Assembly: GCF_002563635.1 (NCBI RefSeq)
Contig: NZ_PDIZ01000001.1
Location: 496,001-560,000 of the forward strand
DNA length: 64,000 nt
Direction of reading: 5' to 3'
Source: Bacillus sp. es.036
Lineage (GTDB): Bacteria; Bacillota; Bacilli; Bacillales; Guptibacillaceae
Positions 49,566-58,674 of this stretch are shown here, in pieces. Within the stretch, counting starts at the first letter, position 1. Every line of letters starts with the position of its first letter. The position numbers and the translations under genes were made by a program. The notes beneath the pieces are model-generated. The model did not search any database, was not told the DNA's origin, and saw nothing but the letters and a program-made list of their open reading frames with translations.

Positions 49566-49602
49566 CAAAAGGCAACGCTAATTAAGAGCGTTCCCTTTTT
49601 TG
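49566..49602 (+). terminator. terminator of the remnant
   Basis: The stem AAAAGGcAACGCT/AGCGTTcCCTTTT is followed by a T run, comparable with the terminator of the intact protease gene. Confidence 0.75.
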
Positions 49603-49695
49603 GGTTTGAAGCGCCTGACTTTTTTTGAAGAAAGTAGTAACGTAAGCTTGACCGGGTGGTGCACCCCATGATTTAAGATGAAGTAGGAGGTAAAG

Positions 49696-50037
49696 ATGTA
49701 CAAAATCGGTGAGTTCGCTTCATTAACGGGTTTGAGTAAGGAAACGCTTCGCTATTATGCAGAAGTGAATTTGTTAGAGCCTGCCTATATGGATCCTATC
49801 AACAAGTATAGATACTATGATGATGGTAGCTATTTTCTAGCGCTTTTATTAGGTAAGCTTCGGCGCTTTGGATTTACAATTCAAGAAATGAAATCTGTGA
49901 TGGAAGATGAGTCGTTTGCTCATTTAGAGGATCTCTTGCGTCATAAAAAAGCGAACATCGAAAATAAAATCAATGAGCTTCAACTTCAAGTAAATGAGAT
50001 TGAGGAGTTTCTTAGATCAGGGAGGGGAAATGAATGA
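49696..50037 (+). CDS. MerR-family transcriptional regulator
   Basis: A 113-aa MerR regulator (MYKIGEFASLTGLSKETLRY) with the winged helix and a dimerising coiled coil (MEDESFAHLEDLLRHKKANI) but no separate effector domain. It overlaps the SRPBCC gene by 4 nt; that neighbour may provide ligand binding. Confidence 0.88.
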   Translation: MYKIGEFASLTGLSKETLRYYAEVNLLEPAYMDPINKYRYYDDGSYFLALLLGKLRRFGFTIQEMKSVMEDESFAHLEDLLRHKKANIENKINELQLQVNEIEEFLRSGRGNE

Positions 50038-50489
50038 TTCAATGGCAAGAAGAAAAGACGATTGAAGCACCGATCGAAACGGTTTGGGGATTATTTAAAG
50101 ACGAGCATATTAAAGCGATTATGCCTAAGGTTGAAGAGCATGTGTTAATTGAAAAAGAAGAGCATGAAGTAGGTGCAAAGCATCGCCAAACATATCGTGA
50201 AGGAAAAAGACTGGAAACGTACACGGTTGAAACGCTTGCATACGAAGATCACGAAACGCTTAAAGTGAAACGCATTTGCTTTGTTTTAGGAAAGGCGTTT
50301 GAAATCACGCTTGGCTTTACGTTGGAAAAGATGGGGGAAAACCAAACGAAATTCATTTATGAAGGACATAATAAAGGAGTGAATTTTGTAGGTAGAGCGA
50401 TGCTGAAGTTAAGCCGACCGAAGGATCAAATGAACGTTGTGCAAGAGTTTATGGATCGAGTGGAAAGCGAAGCAAAGAAGAGGGCTTAG
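50034..50489 (+). CDS. SRPBCC-family protein
   Basis: A 151-aa START/AHSA1-like protein (MIQWQEEKTIEAPIETVWGL) with the N-terminal EAPIETVWGLFKDEH and C-terminal long helix (KDQMNVVQEFMDRVESEAKK) of the SRPBCC fold, a hydrophobic ligand pocket. Coupled to the MerR gene. Substrate unknown. A terminator overlaps its stop. Confidence 0.85.
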   Translation: MIQWQEEKTIEAPIETVWGLFKDEHIKAIMPKVEEHVLIEKEEHEVGAKHRQTYREGKRLETYTVETLAYEDHETLKVKRICFVLGKAFEITLGFTLEKMGENQTKFIYEGHNKGVNFVGRAMLKLSRPKDQMNVVQEFMDRVESEAKKRA

Positions 50490-50507
50490 ACGCGTAGCCC
50501 TCTTTTT
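50478..50507. terminator. terminator between converging genes
   Basis: The stem AAGAGGGCT/AGCCCTCTT is followed by TTT and overlaps the end of the SRPBCC gene. Confidence 0.8.
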
Positions 50508-50509
50508 CT

Positions 50510-51373
50510 TTACTTAAAATAGTTGCCAACTAACTCATCAAGGTGTTTAACAGTTGTTTGGTCAAGTTTCGGATCATCTCTGAGCGAACAAAGAACGCTC
50601 TCGATGAGAAACTTACGGGATTTCTTGGAATGGAGAAGCTCGTCCTTTACAAAATCTAATCGTTCAATTGCTTCATTATTTGATTCTGCCAGATCAGCTT
50701 TTAATAAACGAATGGTACTTACGAGGTTAGAGTGAAACAATTGGTTACCCTCGGGAAACCAGTCGTCCATCTGTTCTGGTTTGTTTAGTTGTTGATCTGT
50801 GATTGACGCATCTTCGACGATCGTAACCATCCGATCAACGCTGTATTCCACGACTGGATAAATATCTGCACTTGCTCCATTTGCGATCGAATAATACTTT
50901 ACATTATGGTGAAGGATCCCCAAAAACATGATCGCCCCATCCAATAAGTACGGTTGTTTTTCTTCCCCAAATAGCTCAAGAAACCGGTTGTAAACCCATC
51001 GAAGCATTCGTTTTTGACCTTCTCGAAGGAAGTGTTTTAAGTCCTCATCATTTGAAACAAACACTTCCTCAAACAGGGTAATGAGCTTGTTTTTTTTATT
51101 TGTATTCATTTGCAGTTCAATTTGTTTCTTGAAAATCGTAAGGTCTGATGGGTCCTGACCGATAAGCAGTTCATCCCGCTTTCGCTCCATCGATTCATAA
51201 AGTGCTTTAAACAGAGCGATTAACAATTCGTTTTTTGATGAGAAGTAGTTATAAAACGTTCCTTTTGAAATACCGCTATACTCTAAAATGTCTTGTATGG
51301 AAGTAGACTGGAAGCCTCTTTCTATGAAAAGCTGATGCGCCATTTTAATAACGTGCTGTTTGCGATCGTTCAT
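50510..51373 (-). CDS. TetR-family transcriptional regulator
   Basis: From ATG 51373 behind AAAGGTGATACG, a 287-aa TetR protein (HVIKMAHQLFIERGFQSTSI, YSGISKGTFYNYFSSKNELL) with a long C-terminal domain. The frame is open further upstream without a ribosome binding site. It is divergent from an MFS exporter with three direct repeats between them, so it is the probable repressor. Confidence 0.87.
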   Translation of the reverse strand: MNDRKQHVIKMAHQLFIERGFQSTSIQDILEYSGISKGTFYNYFSSKNELLIALFKALYESMERKRDELLIGQDPSDLTIFKKQIELQMNTNKKNKLITLFEEVFVSNDEDLKHFLREGQKRMLRWVYNRFLELFGEEKQPYLLDGAIMFLGILHHNVKYYSIANGASADIYPVVEYSVDRMVTIVEDASITDQQLNKPEQMDDWFPEGNQLFHSNLVSTIRLLKADLAESNNEAIERLDFVKDELLHSKKSRKFLIESVLCSLRDDPKLDQTTVKHLDELVGNYFK

Positions 51374-51499
51374 CGTATCACCTTTTGCTTCTTTATAGTG
51401 TTTAGTCGTTATGATTACTATTGTACTGTCGGTATAAACCTGATCATACCTTACTTTTATCATTGGAACAAATCCTTTTGCATTGGGAAGAAATAATGA

Positions 51500-51528
51500 T
51501 TGCAAAAGTTGAACTCATGGTATATGAT
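51500..51528 (+). promoter_or_regulatory. promoter of the MFS exporter
   Basis: TTGCAA, a 17-base spacer, and TATGAT: a sigma-A type promoter about 55 nt before the start codon, overlapped by the first of three direct repeats. Confidence 0.65.
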
Positions 51529-51574
51529 ATGAGAGATTTGAACCGATGGTATAAATAATTGAACTGAAGGTATA
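51509..51574 (+). promoter_or_regulatory. three direct repeats TTGAAC-N2-AtGGTATA, likely TetR operator
   Basis: TTGAACTCATGGTATA (51509-51524), TTGAACCGATGGTATA (51538-51553) and TTGAACTGAAGGTATA (51559-51574). The starts are 29 and 21 bp apart. They cover the promoter and the transcript start of the exporter gene. Confidence 0.7.
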
Positions 51575-51581
51575 TGGGGGT

Positions 51582-53105
51582 ATGATGATGAGTCAATCAG
51601 GAAAAGAGACGCCTCGTCCAAAGTACGGTATTCTTGCGATTTTAATTGTTGGCGCGTTTATCGCGTTTCTAAATAATACGCTGCTTAATATTGCACTACC
51701 GTCGATTATGGCGGATTTACAAATTGAAACCGCAACGGTTCAGTGGCTTACCACAGGCTTTATGCTTGTGAACGGAATCATGATTCCAGCTACGGCCTTT
51801 TTAATTGAAAAATATTCAGTGCGCCGCCTCTTTCTTGTGGCGATCGGGCTATTTACGCTTGGTACCGTGATTGCCGGAATGGCTCAGATTTTCCCTGTCC
51901 TACTTGGAGGGAGAATGTTACAGGCTTCAGGATCGGCCATTATGATGCCGCTCTTAATGAACGTGATGCTTATTAGCTTTCCGATTGAAAAAAGGGGAGC
52001 GGCTATGGGTGTTTTCGGACTCATTCTCATGGCAGCACCAGCGATTGGTCCAACGCTATCTGGGTGGATTATCGAACATTATGATTGGAGAATGCTGTTC
52101 CACTTTGTTACGCCAATTGCGATTTCAATCTTCTTGCTTGGGTTCTTCTTATTAAAAGATAAGAAAGAAAAGGTAAACATTCGACTCGATTTGTTTTCAC
52201 TTATTTTATCAAGCGCAGGGTTTGGTGGTATTCTTTACGGCTTTAGTTCTGCAGGGAATAAAGGATGGGATAGTCCGCAAGTGTATTTAACGATCGGGAT
52301 CGGCGTTATCGCACTGACAACCTTCATTATTCGACAGTCGAAGCAAGAGCGACCGATGCTAAACTTTACGATCTTTAAATATCCAATGTTTGCTCTTTCT
52401 TCTTCCATTACGATGGTTGTGAACATGGCGATGTTTTCAGGAATGCTGTTGCTTCCGATCTACGTACAAACAATTCGAGGTATTTCACCGCTTGATGCCG
52501 GTTTAATGATGCTGCCAGGAGCACTCGTGATGGCCTTTATGTCACCGATTACGGGTCGTTTATTTGATAAAATTGGTGGGCGTATTCTTGCAACATCTGG
52601 TCTTGCGATTACGGTTGTTACGACGTACCTCTTCAGTACACTGTCGATGGAGACAACGTATAACTACATTATGATTCTTCATGCTGTACGCATGTTCGGG
52701 ATGTCGATGGTGATGATGCCGGTATCAACAAACGGGTTAAATCAACTGCCAGCTCGTTTTTATCCGCACGGTACAGCAATGAACAATACGTTAAACCAGG
52801 TAGCAGGAGCGATTGGCACAGCCCTTCTCGTGACGATTATGTCCAACCGGACGGAATCTGTTGCGGCTGATCTTGCGAAAGAAGCTGCGGCTGGAAACGC
52901 GGGAGTTGATCCGGCTACGCTCCAACAGCAGGTCGCCATGCAAGCGATGCTTGAAGGCATTAACTTCGCGTTCTTTATCGCTACCTTTATCGCAGGTTTA
53001 GCGTTTGTGCTTGCTTTCTTCATTAAGCGCGCGGGACGTGAAAAAGAAGTGAAGCAGCCGATTGTGCCGGAGTCGAAGCCTGTTGAGCTTGTGACAAATT
53101 CATAG
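51582..53105 (+). CDS. DHA2-family MFS drug exporter (EmrB/QacA type)
   Basis: A 507-aa protein with 14 helices. Motifs are NTLLNIALPSIMADL near helix 1, MLQASGSAIMMPL, the helix-5 antiporter motif GLILMAAPAIGPTLSGWIIE and GRLFDKIGGRILATSG. It is a proton-coupled multidrug exporter. Three ATGs in a row make the exact start uncertain by two codons. Control by the divergent TetR gene is likely. Confidence 0.92.
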   Translation: MMMSQSGKETPRPKYGILAILIVGAFIAFLNNTLLNIALPSIMADLQIETATVQWLTTGFMLVNGIMIPATAFLIEKYSVRRLFLVAIGLFTLGTVIAGMAQIFPVLLGGRMLQASGSAIMMPLLMNVMLISFPIEKRGAAMGVFGLILMAAPAIGPTLSGWIIEHYDWRMLFHFVTPIAISIFLLGFFLLKDKKEKVNIRLDLFSLILSSAGFGGILYGFSSAGNKGWDSPQVYLTIGIGVIALTTFIIRQSKQERPMLNFTIFKYPMFALSSSITMVVNMAMFSGMLLLPIYVQTIRGISPLDAGLMMLPGALVMAFMSPITGRLFDKIGGRILATSGLAITVVTTYLFSTLSMETTYNYIMILHAVRMFGMSMVMMPVSTNGLNQLPARFYPHGTAMNNTLNQVAGAIGTALLVTIMSNRTESVAADLAKEAAAGNAGVDPATLQQQVAMQAMLEGINFAFFIATFIAGLAFVLAFFIKRAGREKEVKQPIVPESKPVELVTNS

Positions 53106-53111
53106 CATGAC

Positions 53112-53148
53112 TAAAAAGGATGAAGCCAAAATGGTTTCATCCTTTATT
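53112..53148. terminator. terminator between converging genes
   Basis: The stem AAAGGATGAA/TTCATCCTTT is followed by ATTATT. Confidence 0.8.
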
Positions 53149-53168
53149 ATTTATTCTTTTCCGAAGCA

Positions 53169-54311
53169 TTAGTTTATATCCTGTGTACCATAGCCAGTTA
53201 AAGTGAAATCGACATCAATCGTTACAGGCAATTGAGCAAAAATACGTTCCCAATCTTTATGATGCTTTTGCCAATAGGCGGGCTGTTTAATGCTTGTCCA
53301 CGTACCAAACTCAAGGTAATCGAGCTTTTGCTCCTGGGCGATGGAGATTACGTGCTCTATCTCTTCTTTGACCACCTTTTCGCCCTGTTTTTTTAGCTCA
53401 TCTTCCCACCCTTCTTGAAAAACATCTCGCTTGATTTCCCAGTCTTCTGCAAGTTTAAGGGAACTTTTTACTGTTAACTGAATGGTCAGCTGTCCATCTT
53501 TTAACACGGGTTCGATAGACGTGCTTGCTTTCGTAATCTCAAGCACAGCTTGATCCGCCTCGGAATTTTTCTCTTTAATCGCTACTAATCCACCGCTTAC
53601 TTTATTCGTGATCCACTTTAATCCAGCAATTTCTTCTGGAGTGAGCCAACCAACGATCTGCTGGGATTTATCGGAAATGATCCCAGCACCAAGCAGTCGA
53701 ATACGTCCCTGGTTGATTCCAACTTCTGGGATAACGAAGCTTGCCCCTTCGGTAATTTTTTTAGACACTTCTCCAAATTTAAGCGTTTCTTGAACATACA
53801 AACTTCGATCATGGTTTTGTGTGAGTTCCTTTAACTGTACTGCTGGGAACATTTCTTTCGTCGGTTCAACCGCCAGAATATCAGATGCGGATTCTTTCGT
53901 AATAAAAACGGCCACTGTTCTCCTAAATTCATGATCTCGTAGGAAGAAGCTAATTAACTGCTTTAACGGCTCTTCTTTTAAAAGCCTTTCCGTAAGAACT
54001 ATGGATTTTAAGTGGGTATAGTTTGGCGGACGGTCTGTTTCAAGGGAGTTTTCACGGATAATTTGAAAGAAGTTGCTGCCGTTTAATGTGATGTTCTGAT
54101 AAGGAGTTCCTCCTGAACTTCCAAACTGTGTCCCTTCTATATTGTTTGGAACAACGTACTGGTTAGTCATGGAAAAGACGTCGTCATTCGATTCATTGTA
54201 ATCGAGCCCAATCCCCATGATCATCCCCAAATCCTCGATTTCATTGCTATCCCAGCACGCAGTAAGGAAGAGAAGTTGAAGAGAAATGAAAATAAGCAAG
54301 CCTTTCTTCAT
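53169..54311 (-). CDS. Ger(x)C family germination lipoprotein
   Basis: A 380-aa lipoprotein, the C subunit of a spore germinant receptor. Signal MKKGLLIFISLQLLFLTAC, then the hallmark CWDSNEIEDLGMIMGIGLDY and domains through FRRTVAVFITKESASDILAV and KQGEKVVKEEIEHVISIAQE. It overlaps the B subunit gene by 4 nt. Spores use such complexes in the inner membrane to sense amino acids or sugars. Confidence 0.93.
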   Translation of the reverse strand: MKKGLLIFISLQLLFLTACWDSNEIEDLGMIMGIGLDYNESNDDVFSMTNQYVVPNNIEGTQFGSSGGTPYQNITLNGSNFFQIIRENSLETDRPPNYTHLKSIVLTERLLKEEPLKQLISFFLRDHEFRRTVAVFITKESASDILAVEPTKEMFPAVQLKELTQNHDRSLYVQETLKFGEVSKKITEGASFVIPEVGINQGRIRLLGAGIISDKSQQIVGWLTPEEIAGLKWITNKVSGGLVAIKEKNSEADQAVLEITKASTSIEPVLKDGQLTIQLTVKSSLKLAEDWEIKRDVFQEGWEDELKKQGEKVVKEEIEHVISIAQEQKLDYLEFGTWTSIKQPAYWQKHHKDWERIFAQLPVTIDVDFTLTGYGTQDIN

Positions 54312-55396
54312 TTCATCGCCCCCTTTCTGAATGAAAAGAGGAATAACAATAGAGGAATGGCGATTAAAGAAGCATACGATAAATAGTTTAAATAGGTTCC
54401 ATATGAAAACAGCTCCGTAATGCCCGATGGTAGCAGCGAGAGCGTGAGGATGAGCAAGCCGATGATGGCATTCATCAATAGTGATTTTTTACAGTTAACG
54501 GTTTTACAAACGCCAAGCATCGCAGAATAATAGTATGCGGTTAGGGTGGTGAAAATCGTGATAATCCATCCAAATAAAAAGAGAAGCTCAAATCTTTCAA
54601 AGAAAAACCCCTGGAATTCGATCGCTTTTGCCATTTCGATCGTTGGAAACGTAATCACCTTTAGCTCTTCAATACTAAGAACACCAATGTTTAGGATAAA
54701 AAACAGCACGTAAATAAAGCATACACTGCCGATGCTGATTCCTAGAATAAACACAACTGGTTTCCAGCGTGTAAGGCGGTGTTGTCCTGATAACACCATA
54801 AGAAGCTCATATCCTACGAACGAGAAAAAGGTGGAATTGACTCCTTTTAATAGGTCAATTCCATCCATATACATGATCGGTCTTAAGTGAGACGGTTCAA
54901 TATTTTTAATGCTAAGTAAGGTTAAGAGGAGAAACATTAACAAAATAATTGGGAAGTACAGTTGTAAAAAGAGCAGGATGTTTGAAAGCCCTGTTGACAC
55001 GAGATACATACAAGAGAGTACAAAAACTAGCAAGACAACGAATTTGGGTGTTTTATCAAGTAAGTAATAATTCACAATTTCAGCCATTGTTCGAATGATG
55101 TAGGCGGAAATCGCAATCGTGTAGCAAACGAAAATTAGATTAAGCAGCTTTCCAATCCATTTTCCTACTAATTCCGGCGCGATATCAAAAACGGTTTTCA
55201 GCGGATATTTCTTCATTAACATAAAGATAAACAGCGCGTTAATGAAGGCGATCATCGCCCCGAGAATCACACTAATCCACATATTTGGCTGTCCAACAAT
55301 CGTAGCTGTTTCACGTGGTAACGTGACGATTCCAACACCAATGATGGTTGAAATAAAAAAGATAATGATGGGAAGAGAGTGCTGGTTGGTTTGCAA
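54308..55396 (-). CDS. GerAB-type germinant receptor B subunit (APC-fold permease)
   Basis: A 362-aa integral membrane protein with 10 helices of the spore-germination permease family; GVGIVTLPRETATIVGQPNM is the N-terminal motif. This subunit binds the germinant. It starts one base after the stop of the A subunit gene. The ligand cannot be deduced. Confidence 0.93.
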   Translation of the reverse strand: MQTNQHSLPIIIFFISTIIGVGIVTLPRETATIVGQPNMWISVILGAMIAFINALFIFMLMKKYPLKTVFDIAPELVGKWIGKLLNLIFVCYTIAISAYIIRTMAEIVNYYLLDKTPKFVVLLVFVLSCMYLVSTGLSNILLFLQLYFPIILLMFLLLTLLSIKNIEPSHLRPIMYMDGIDLLKGVNSTFFSFVGYELLMVLSGQHRLTRWKPVVFILGISIGSVCFIYVLFFILNIGVLSIEELKVITFPTIEMAKAIEFQGFFFERFELLFLFGWIITIFTTLTAYYYSAMLGVCKTVNCKKSLLMNAIIGLLILTLSLLPSGITELFSYGTYLNYLSYASLIAIPLLLFLFSFRKGAMK

Positions 55397-56824
55397 TTAA
55401 ATCCCCGTCCTTTTTCCCACACGGTAATAGAGCCGTATAAAGGAGTCTTTCCATCGTCTGAAATGAATGGGCGCAAATGGCTCCATATAAGGGCTTGAAA
55501 AGCTTCTAAGTTTAATAAGATGGGTCGTCACAATAAAGATGGCGATTAGCATGCCATAGACGCCAAGCATTGCTGCAGAAAATAAGATAAAAAATCGAAT
55601 CGTTCTGAGCGCAAGGCTTAGCTGGTAATTCGGTATAGCAAAAGAACAGATCGCTGTAAATGAAATCACCATGACCATCATCGGACTAACAATTCCTGAG
55701 CTTACGGCAGTTTCGCCGATAACAATGGCCCCGACGATGCTTACTGTCGAACCAATGGGTTTGGGGAGTCGCACCCCAGCCTCACGTAGAATTTCAATAG
55801 TAAGCTCCATAATAAAGGCCTCAATAACGGAAGGAAACGGAACGCCTTCCCTCGTCTTTGAGAGTGAAACCGCAAGACTTGTAGGAATAAGTCCATGGTG
55901 AAACGAAATGAGTGAAATATAAGCTGCAGGCAAGAGAACTGAAATCAGGGCTGTGAAATAGCTCAACAACCGAATGAGAGAGGCTGGAATCCATTTAAAG
56001 TAATAGTCGTCAGGTGTTTGCAGAAGCATGTTCAGTGTTGTGGGTGCAATTAATACCGTCGGCGAGCCATCTGTCATAAGAGCGACGCGCCCTTCAAGTA
56101 GCGCATTCGCTACTTTCGTTGGATGCTGAGTTGAGGCTAATTCAGGAAAAACAGAAAGAGGGTTGCGTTCAATCAGCTGCTCAAGCACTCCTGCATCTGT
56201 AATATAATCTACCTTAATTTGAGTGAGTCGCTCTCTCACTTCGTTAATTAATGTCTCGCTCGCTTTTCCTTGTAAGTATGCGATTGAAATCGACGTCACT
56301 ACATCTTTCCCAACAAAATACTGCTCAAACAAAAGATCGCTCGTTTTTAAATGAGCACGCAATAGTGCTTTATTATCCTGAATGCATTCGATAAAACCAT
56401 CTCGTGGCCCACTAATCGTCGGTTCATTCACCGGTTCATCCGGTGATCTCTTGACGGAATACGTCGTTTTTACAGAGTAAACGTGATCATCAGTCGTTTC
56501 CCGTGCAATAAGCACCGTGCAGCCATCCATCAGGTGTCTTGAAATGGTACTGTGATCGTTAATATTATTCACCGCTGCCATTGGAATGAGGTCCGGAATA
56601 TCGGTTGGGCTAATCTTCGTGTCTTCACTTAACACAGTTAGTAGTGGACTAAGAATGGTTTTTTGAATGACCATGCGATCAGAAATGTCATCAAGATACA
56701 ACAATGTTAGCGTGAGACCGTCGAGCTGAATGGTTTTTTGTTTTAGGTCTTCACTGTTATGAAACTCAAGCTTAATTTGTTCCTCTAGTAATGAAGAAGA
56801 ACGTACGAATCGTCTTCTTTTCAT
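55397..56824 (-). CDS. GerAA-type germinant receptor A subunit
   Basis: A 475-aa protein from ATG 56824 (GGAGTGATGAG before it; the open frame is 12 codons longer). An N-terminal soluble domain of about 240 residues (VIQKTILSPLLTVLSEDTKI, MDGCTVLIARETTDDHVYSV) is followed by five helices with the family motifs EGRVALMTDGSPTVLIAPTT and LPKPIGSTVSIVGAIVIGET. First gene of the tricistronic receptor operon. The promoter should be forespore-specific (sigma G); I did not identify it. Confidence 0.93.
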   Translation of the reverse strand: MKRRRFVRSSSLLEEQIKLEFHNSEDLKQKTIQLDGLTLTLLYLDDISDRMVIQKTILSPLLTVLSEDTKISPTDIPDLIPMAAVNNINDHSTISRHLMDGCTVLIARETTDDHVYSVKTTYSVKRSPDEPVNEPTISGPRDGFIECIQDNKALLRAHLKTSDLLFEQYFVGKDVVTSISIAYLQGKASETLINEVRERLTQIKVDYITDAGVLEQLIERNPLSVFPELASTQHPTKVANALLEGRVALMTDGSPTVLIAPTTLNMLLQTPDDYYFKWIPASLIRLLSYFTALISVLLPAAYISLISFHHGLIPTSLAVSLSKTREGVPFPSVIEAFIMELTIEILREAGVRLPKPIGSTVSIVGAIVIGETAVSSGIVSPMMVMVISFTAICSFAIPNYQLSLALRTIRFFILFSAAMLGVYGMLIAIFIVTTHLIKLRSFSSPYMEPFAPIHFRRWKDSFIRLYYRVGKRTGI

Positions 56825-56997
56825 CTCATCATCACTCCGAAAATGATCTCTCTTTATCATTTGCTGAAATCATAAAACTATCCAAATGGTGTCCTTTCTT
56901 TCAAAACCCTGTTAGGATATATGACCAATTTGTTATTTTCAATTTTCAAACATGGTACGATTTTGCATATTATACAGTCCAGAAAGAAGGGGATTCC

Positions 56998-58248
56998 GTG
57001 AAACGCCTTGTCGTAATTGGAAATGGACTTGCTGGCATTCAATTTCTTGAACGCTTGCTTTCGATGAAGTCTTCTCGTTTCGAAATAACGATTATTGGAA
57101 AGGAGCCTGCTTATAAGCGATATTTACTTTCGCGGATTCTGCAACAAGATATTGCTGTTGAAAAAGCAGAATTAGAAGATGAAGATTGGTACAAACAGCG
57201 AGGGATTCGACTCATAGAGAATGAAACAGCGGTAATGATTGATCCACTCAGTCGTCATGTGAAAACAGATAGAGGACGGAAGATCAACTATGACACGCTT
57301 GTTCTTGCGACAGGTGCTAATCCGCACGTTCTTCCAGTGAAAGGAGCTGGAAAGAACGGGGTTATGACGTTCCGTTCTATGAACGATTGCAAAGCCTTAA
57401 TGGATGCATCAAAACGTTATCGAAAAGCAGCTGTGATTGGTGCTGGTATTCTAGGCTTAGAGACAGCGATGGGGCTTGTTCAACAAGGGATTGATACGAC
57501 GGTTGTTCATCATCAACCTAATGTGATGAATCGGCAGCTTGACCGACTTGCATCTGAAATGCTACAAGAAGATTTAGAAAAATTAGGTGTGAAATTTGCT
57601 TTATGCAAACGAACAAAAGAAATTAACGGGGACTCTTGTGCACAATCGCTCACTTTTTCTGATGGGACTTCGCTTGAAGCCGATCTCGTTCTTATGGCTG
57701 TTGGTGTAAAGTCGAATGTGGAGTTAGCGAAAAAGAGTGGGTTGGAAGTTCACCGTGGTATCCTAGTCGATGACTATTTGCAAACAAGTGATCCATGTAT
57801 TTATGCGATAGGTGAATGTGCAGAGCATCGGGACGTTACTTACGGTGTGATTGATCCGATTCTTGATCAAGCGGAACATTTAGCAGGTACGATTGCAGGG
57901 TGTCCGAAACAATACCGTGGTTCCATACCTTCAACAACTTTAAATATTTCAGGTATCAGCTTGTTTTCTGCAGGTCAAGTGCTTGAAACGGAGGATACGA
58001 GAACGTACCAATGGATTGATCCCATTCGTCACGTTTACAAAAAAATTGTCACTTTACATGGTCATGTGATCGGGGCGATTCTTTACGGAGATACTTCAGA
58101 AGCTGTCATTTTAGCAAAACTCGTTAGTCGTTTAGCGCCGGTTTCTGACATTCCTTCTAATCAACTTTTTCCCGAAGAACGAAAACGAAAAACTAATTTA
58201 ACGCTTGTCCCGAGAAGTGATCAAGTCAATCGAACAGCACAAAGCTAG
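56998..58248 (+). CDS. FAD-dependent oxidoreductase resembling the NirB/NasD N-terminal part
   Basis: From GTG 56998 behind AAGGGGATTCC (the frame extends 69 unlikely codons upstream, partly inside the gerA gene region), a 416-aa flavoprotein: FAD motif VVIGNGLAGIQFLERLLSMK, ATG motif LVLATGANPHVLPVKG, NAD motif AAVIGAGILGLETAMGLVQQ and GECAEHRDVTYGV. This corresponds to the first half of assimilatory nitrite reductase NirB/NasD. The [2Fe-2S] and siroheme domains that carry out nitrite reduction are missing. Rieske and HemD-like genes follow. Confidence 0.87.
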   Translation: MKRLVVIGNGLAGIQFLERLLSMKSSRFEITIIGKEPAYKRYLLSRILQQDIAVEKAELEDEDWYKQRGIRLIENETAVMIDPLSRHVKTDRGRKINYDTLVLATGANPHVLPVKGAGKNGVMTFRSMNDCKALMDASKRYRKAAVIGAGILGLETAMGLVQQGIDTTVVHHQPNVMNRQLDRLASEMLQEDLEKLGVKFALCKRTKEINGDSCAQSLTFSDGTSLEADLVLMAVGVKSNVELAKKSGLEVHRGILVDDYLQTSDPCIYAIGECAEHRDVTYGVIDPILDQAEHLAGTIAGCPKQYRGSIPSTTLNISGISLFSAGQVLETEDTRTYQWIDPIRHVYKKIVTLHGHVIGAILYGDTSEAVILAKLVSRLAPVSDIPSNQLFPEERKRKTNLTLVPRSDQVNRTAQS

Positions 58249-58285
58249 TGAAAAGAGAATAGTAGGTTTTAGGAGGATCGATACG

Positions 58286-58603
58286 ATGCCGGTTCAAGCT
58301 GTCAAAATCAATGTCGGAAGAACACGTGATCACATTCCTGGTTTTGGTCGTGCAATTGATTTACTCCAGCTATCCATTGCGATATTTTGTCTGCCGGATG
58401 GCACGTTTCGAGCGCTTCATAACCGTTGTCCTAAGGGCGGGCCCATCGTGAATGGAGAAATGTCGGGGCGATTTATTACGTGCCTCGACCACCAGTGTTG
58501 CATTGATCTCTTTACAGGGAGTCTTCAATCAGCTCTTAACAGCAAGGTCGAAACGTTTCCGGTCGAAGTTGAGGATGGGTTTATTTATGTCACGCTAGAA
58601 TAG
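58286..58603 (+). CDS. NirD-like Rieske protein with one altered ligand
   Basis: From ATG 58286 (9 nt behind TAGGAGG), a 105-aa Rieske-fold protein like the small subunit NirD/NasE. The second ligand box is intact (C66-L-D-H69), but the first reads C48-P-K50-GGP where the family has CPH, so one histidine ligand of the [2Fe-2S] cluster is lysine. Some NirD proteins (for example in E. coli) lack a cluster entirely; this one would be intermediate. Probably one operon with the FAD gene. Confidence 0.82.
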   Translation: MPVQAVKINVGRTRDHIPGFGRAIDLLQLSIAIFCLPDGTFRALHNRCPKGGPIVNGEMSGRFITCLDHQCCIDLFTGSLQSALNSKVETFPVEVEDGFIYVTLE

Positions 58604-58674
58604 CGTTTAGTTGAACAAATCGACATGGTGCTGTACCCTCTATTTAAGATGAGGCTTAAGGAGATGGTAGAGGG

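Noticed and set aside
49650-49672. GGGTGGTGCACCCC as another GTCAGG family copy
   Set aside because: It is palindromic but shares only GGGTGG with the 17-base repeat at 3691 and lacks the GTCAGG core.
56791-56997. N-terminal extension of the FAD oxidoreductase
   Set aside because: It overlaps the start of the divergent gerA-type gene and shows no family similarity; GTG 56998 has a site and gives the normal FAD-binding N-terminus.
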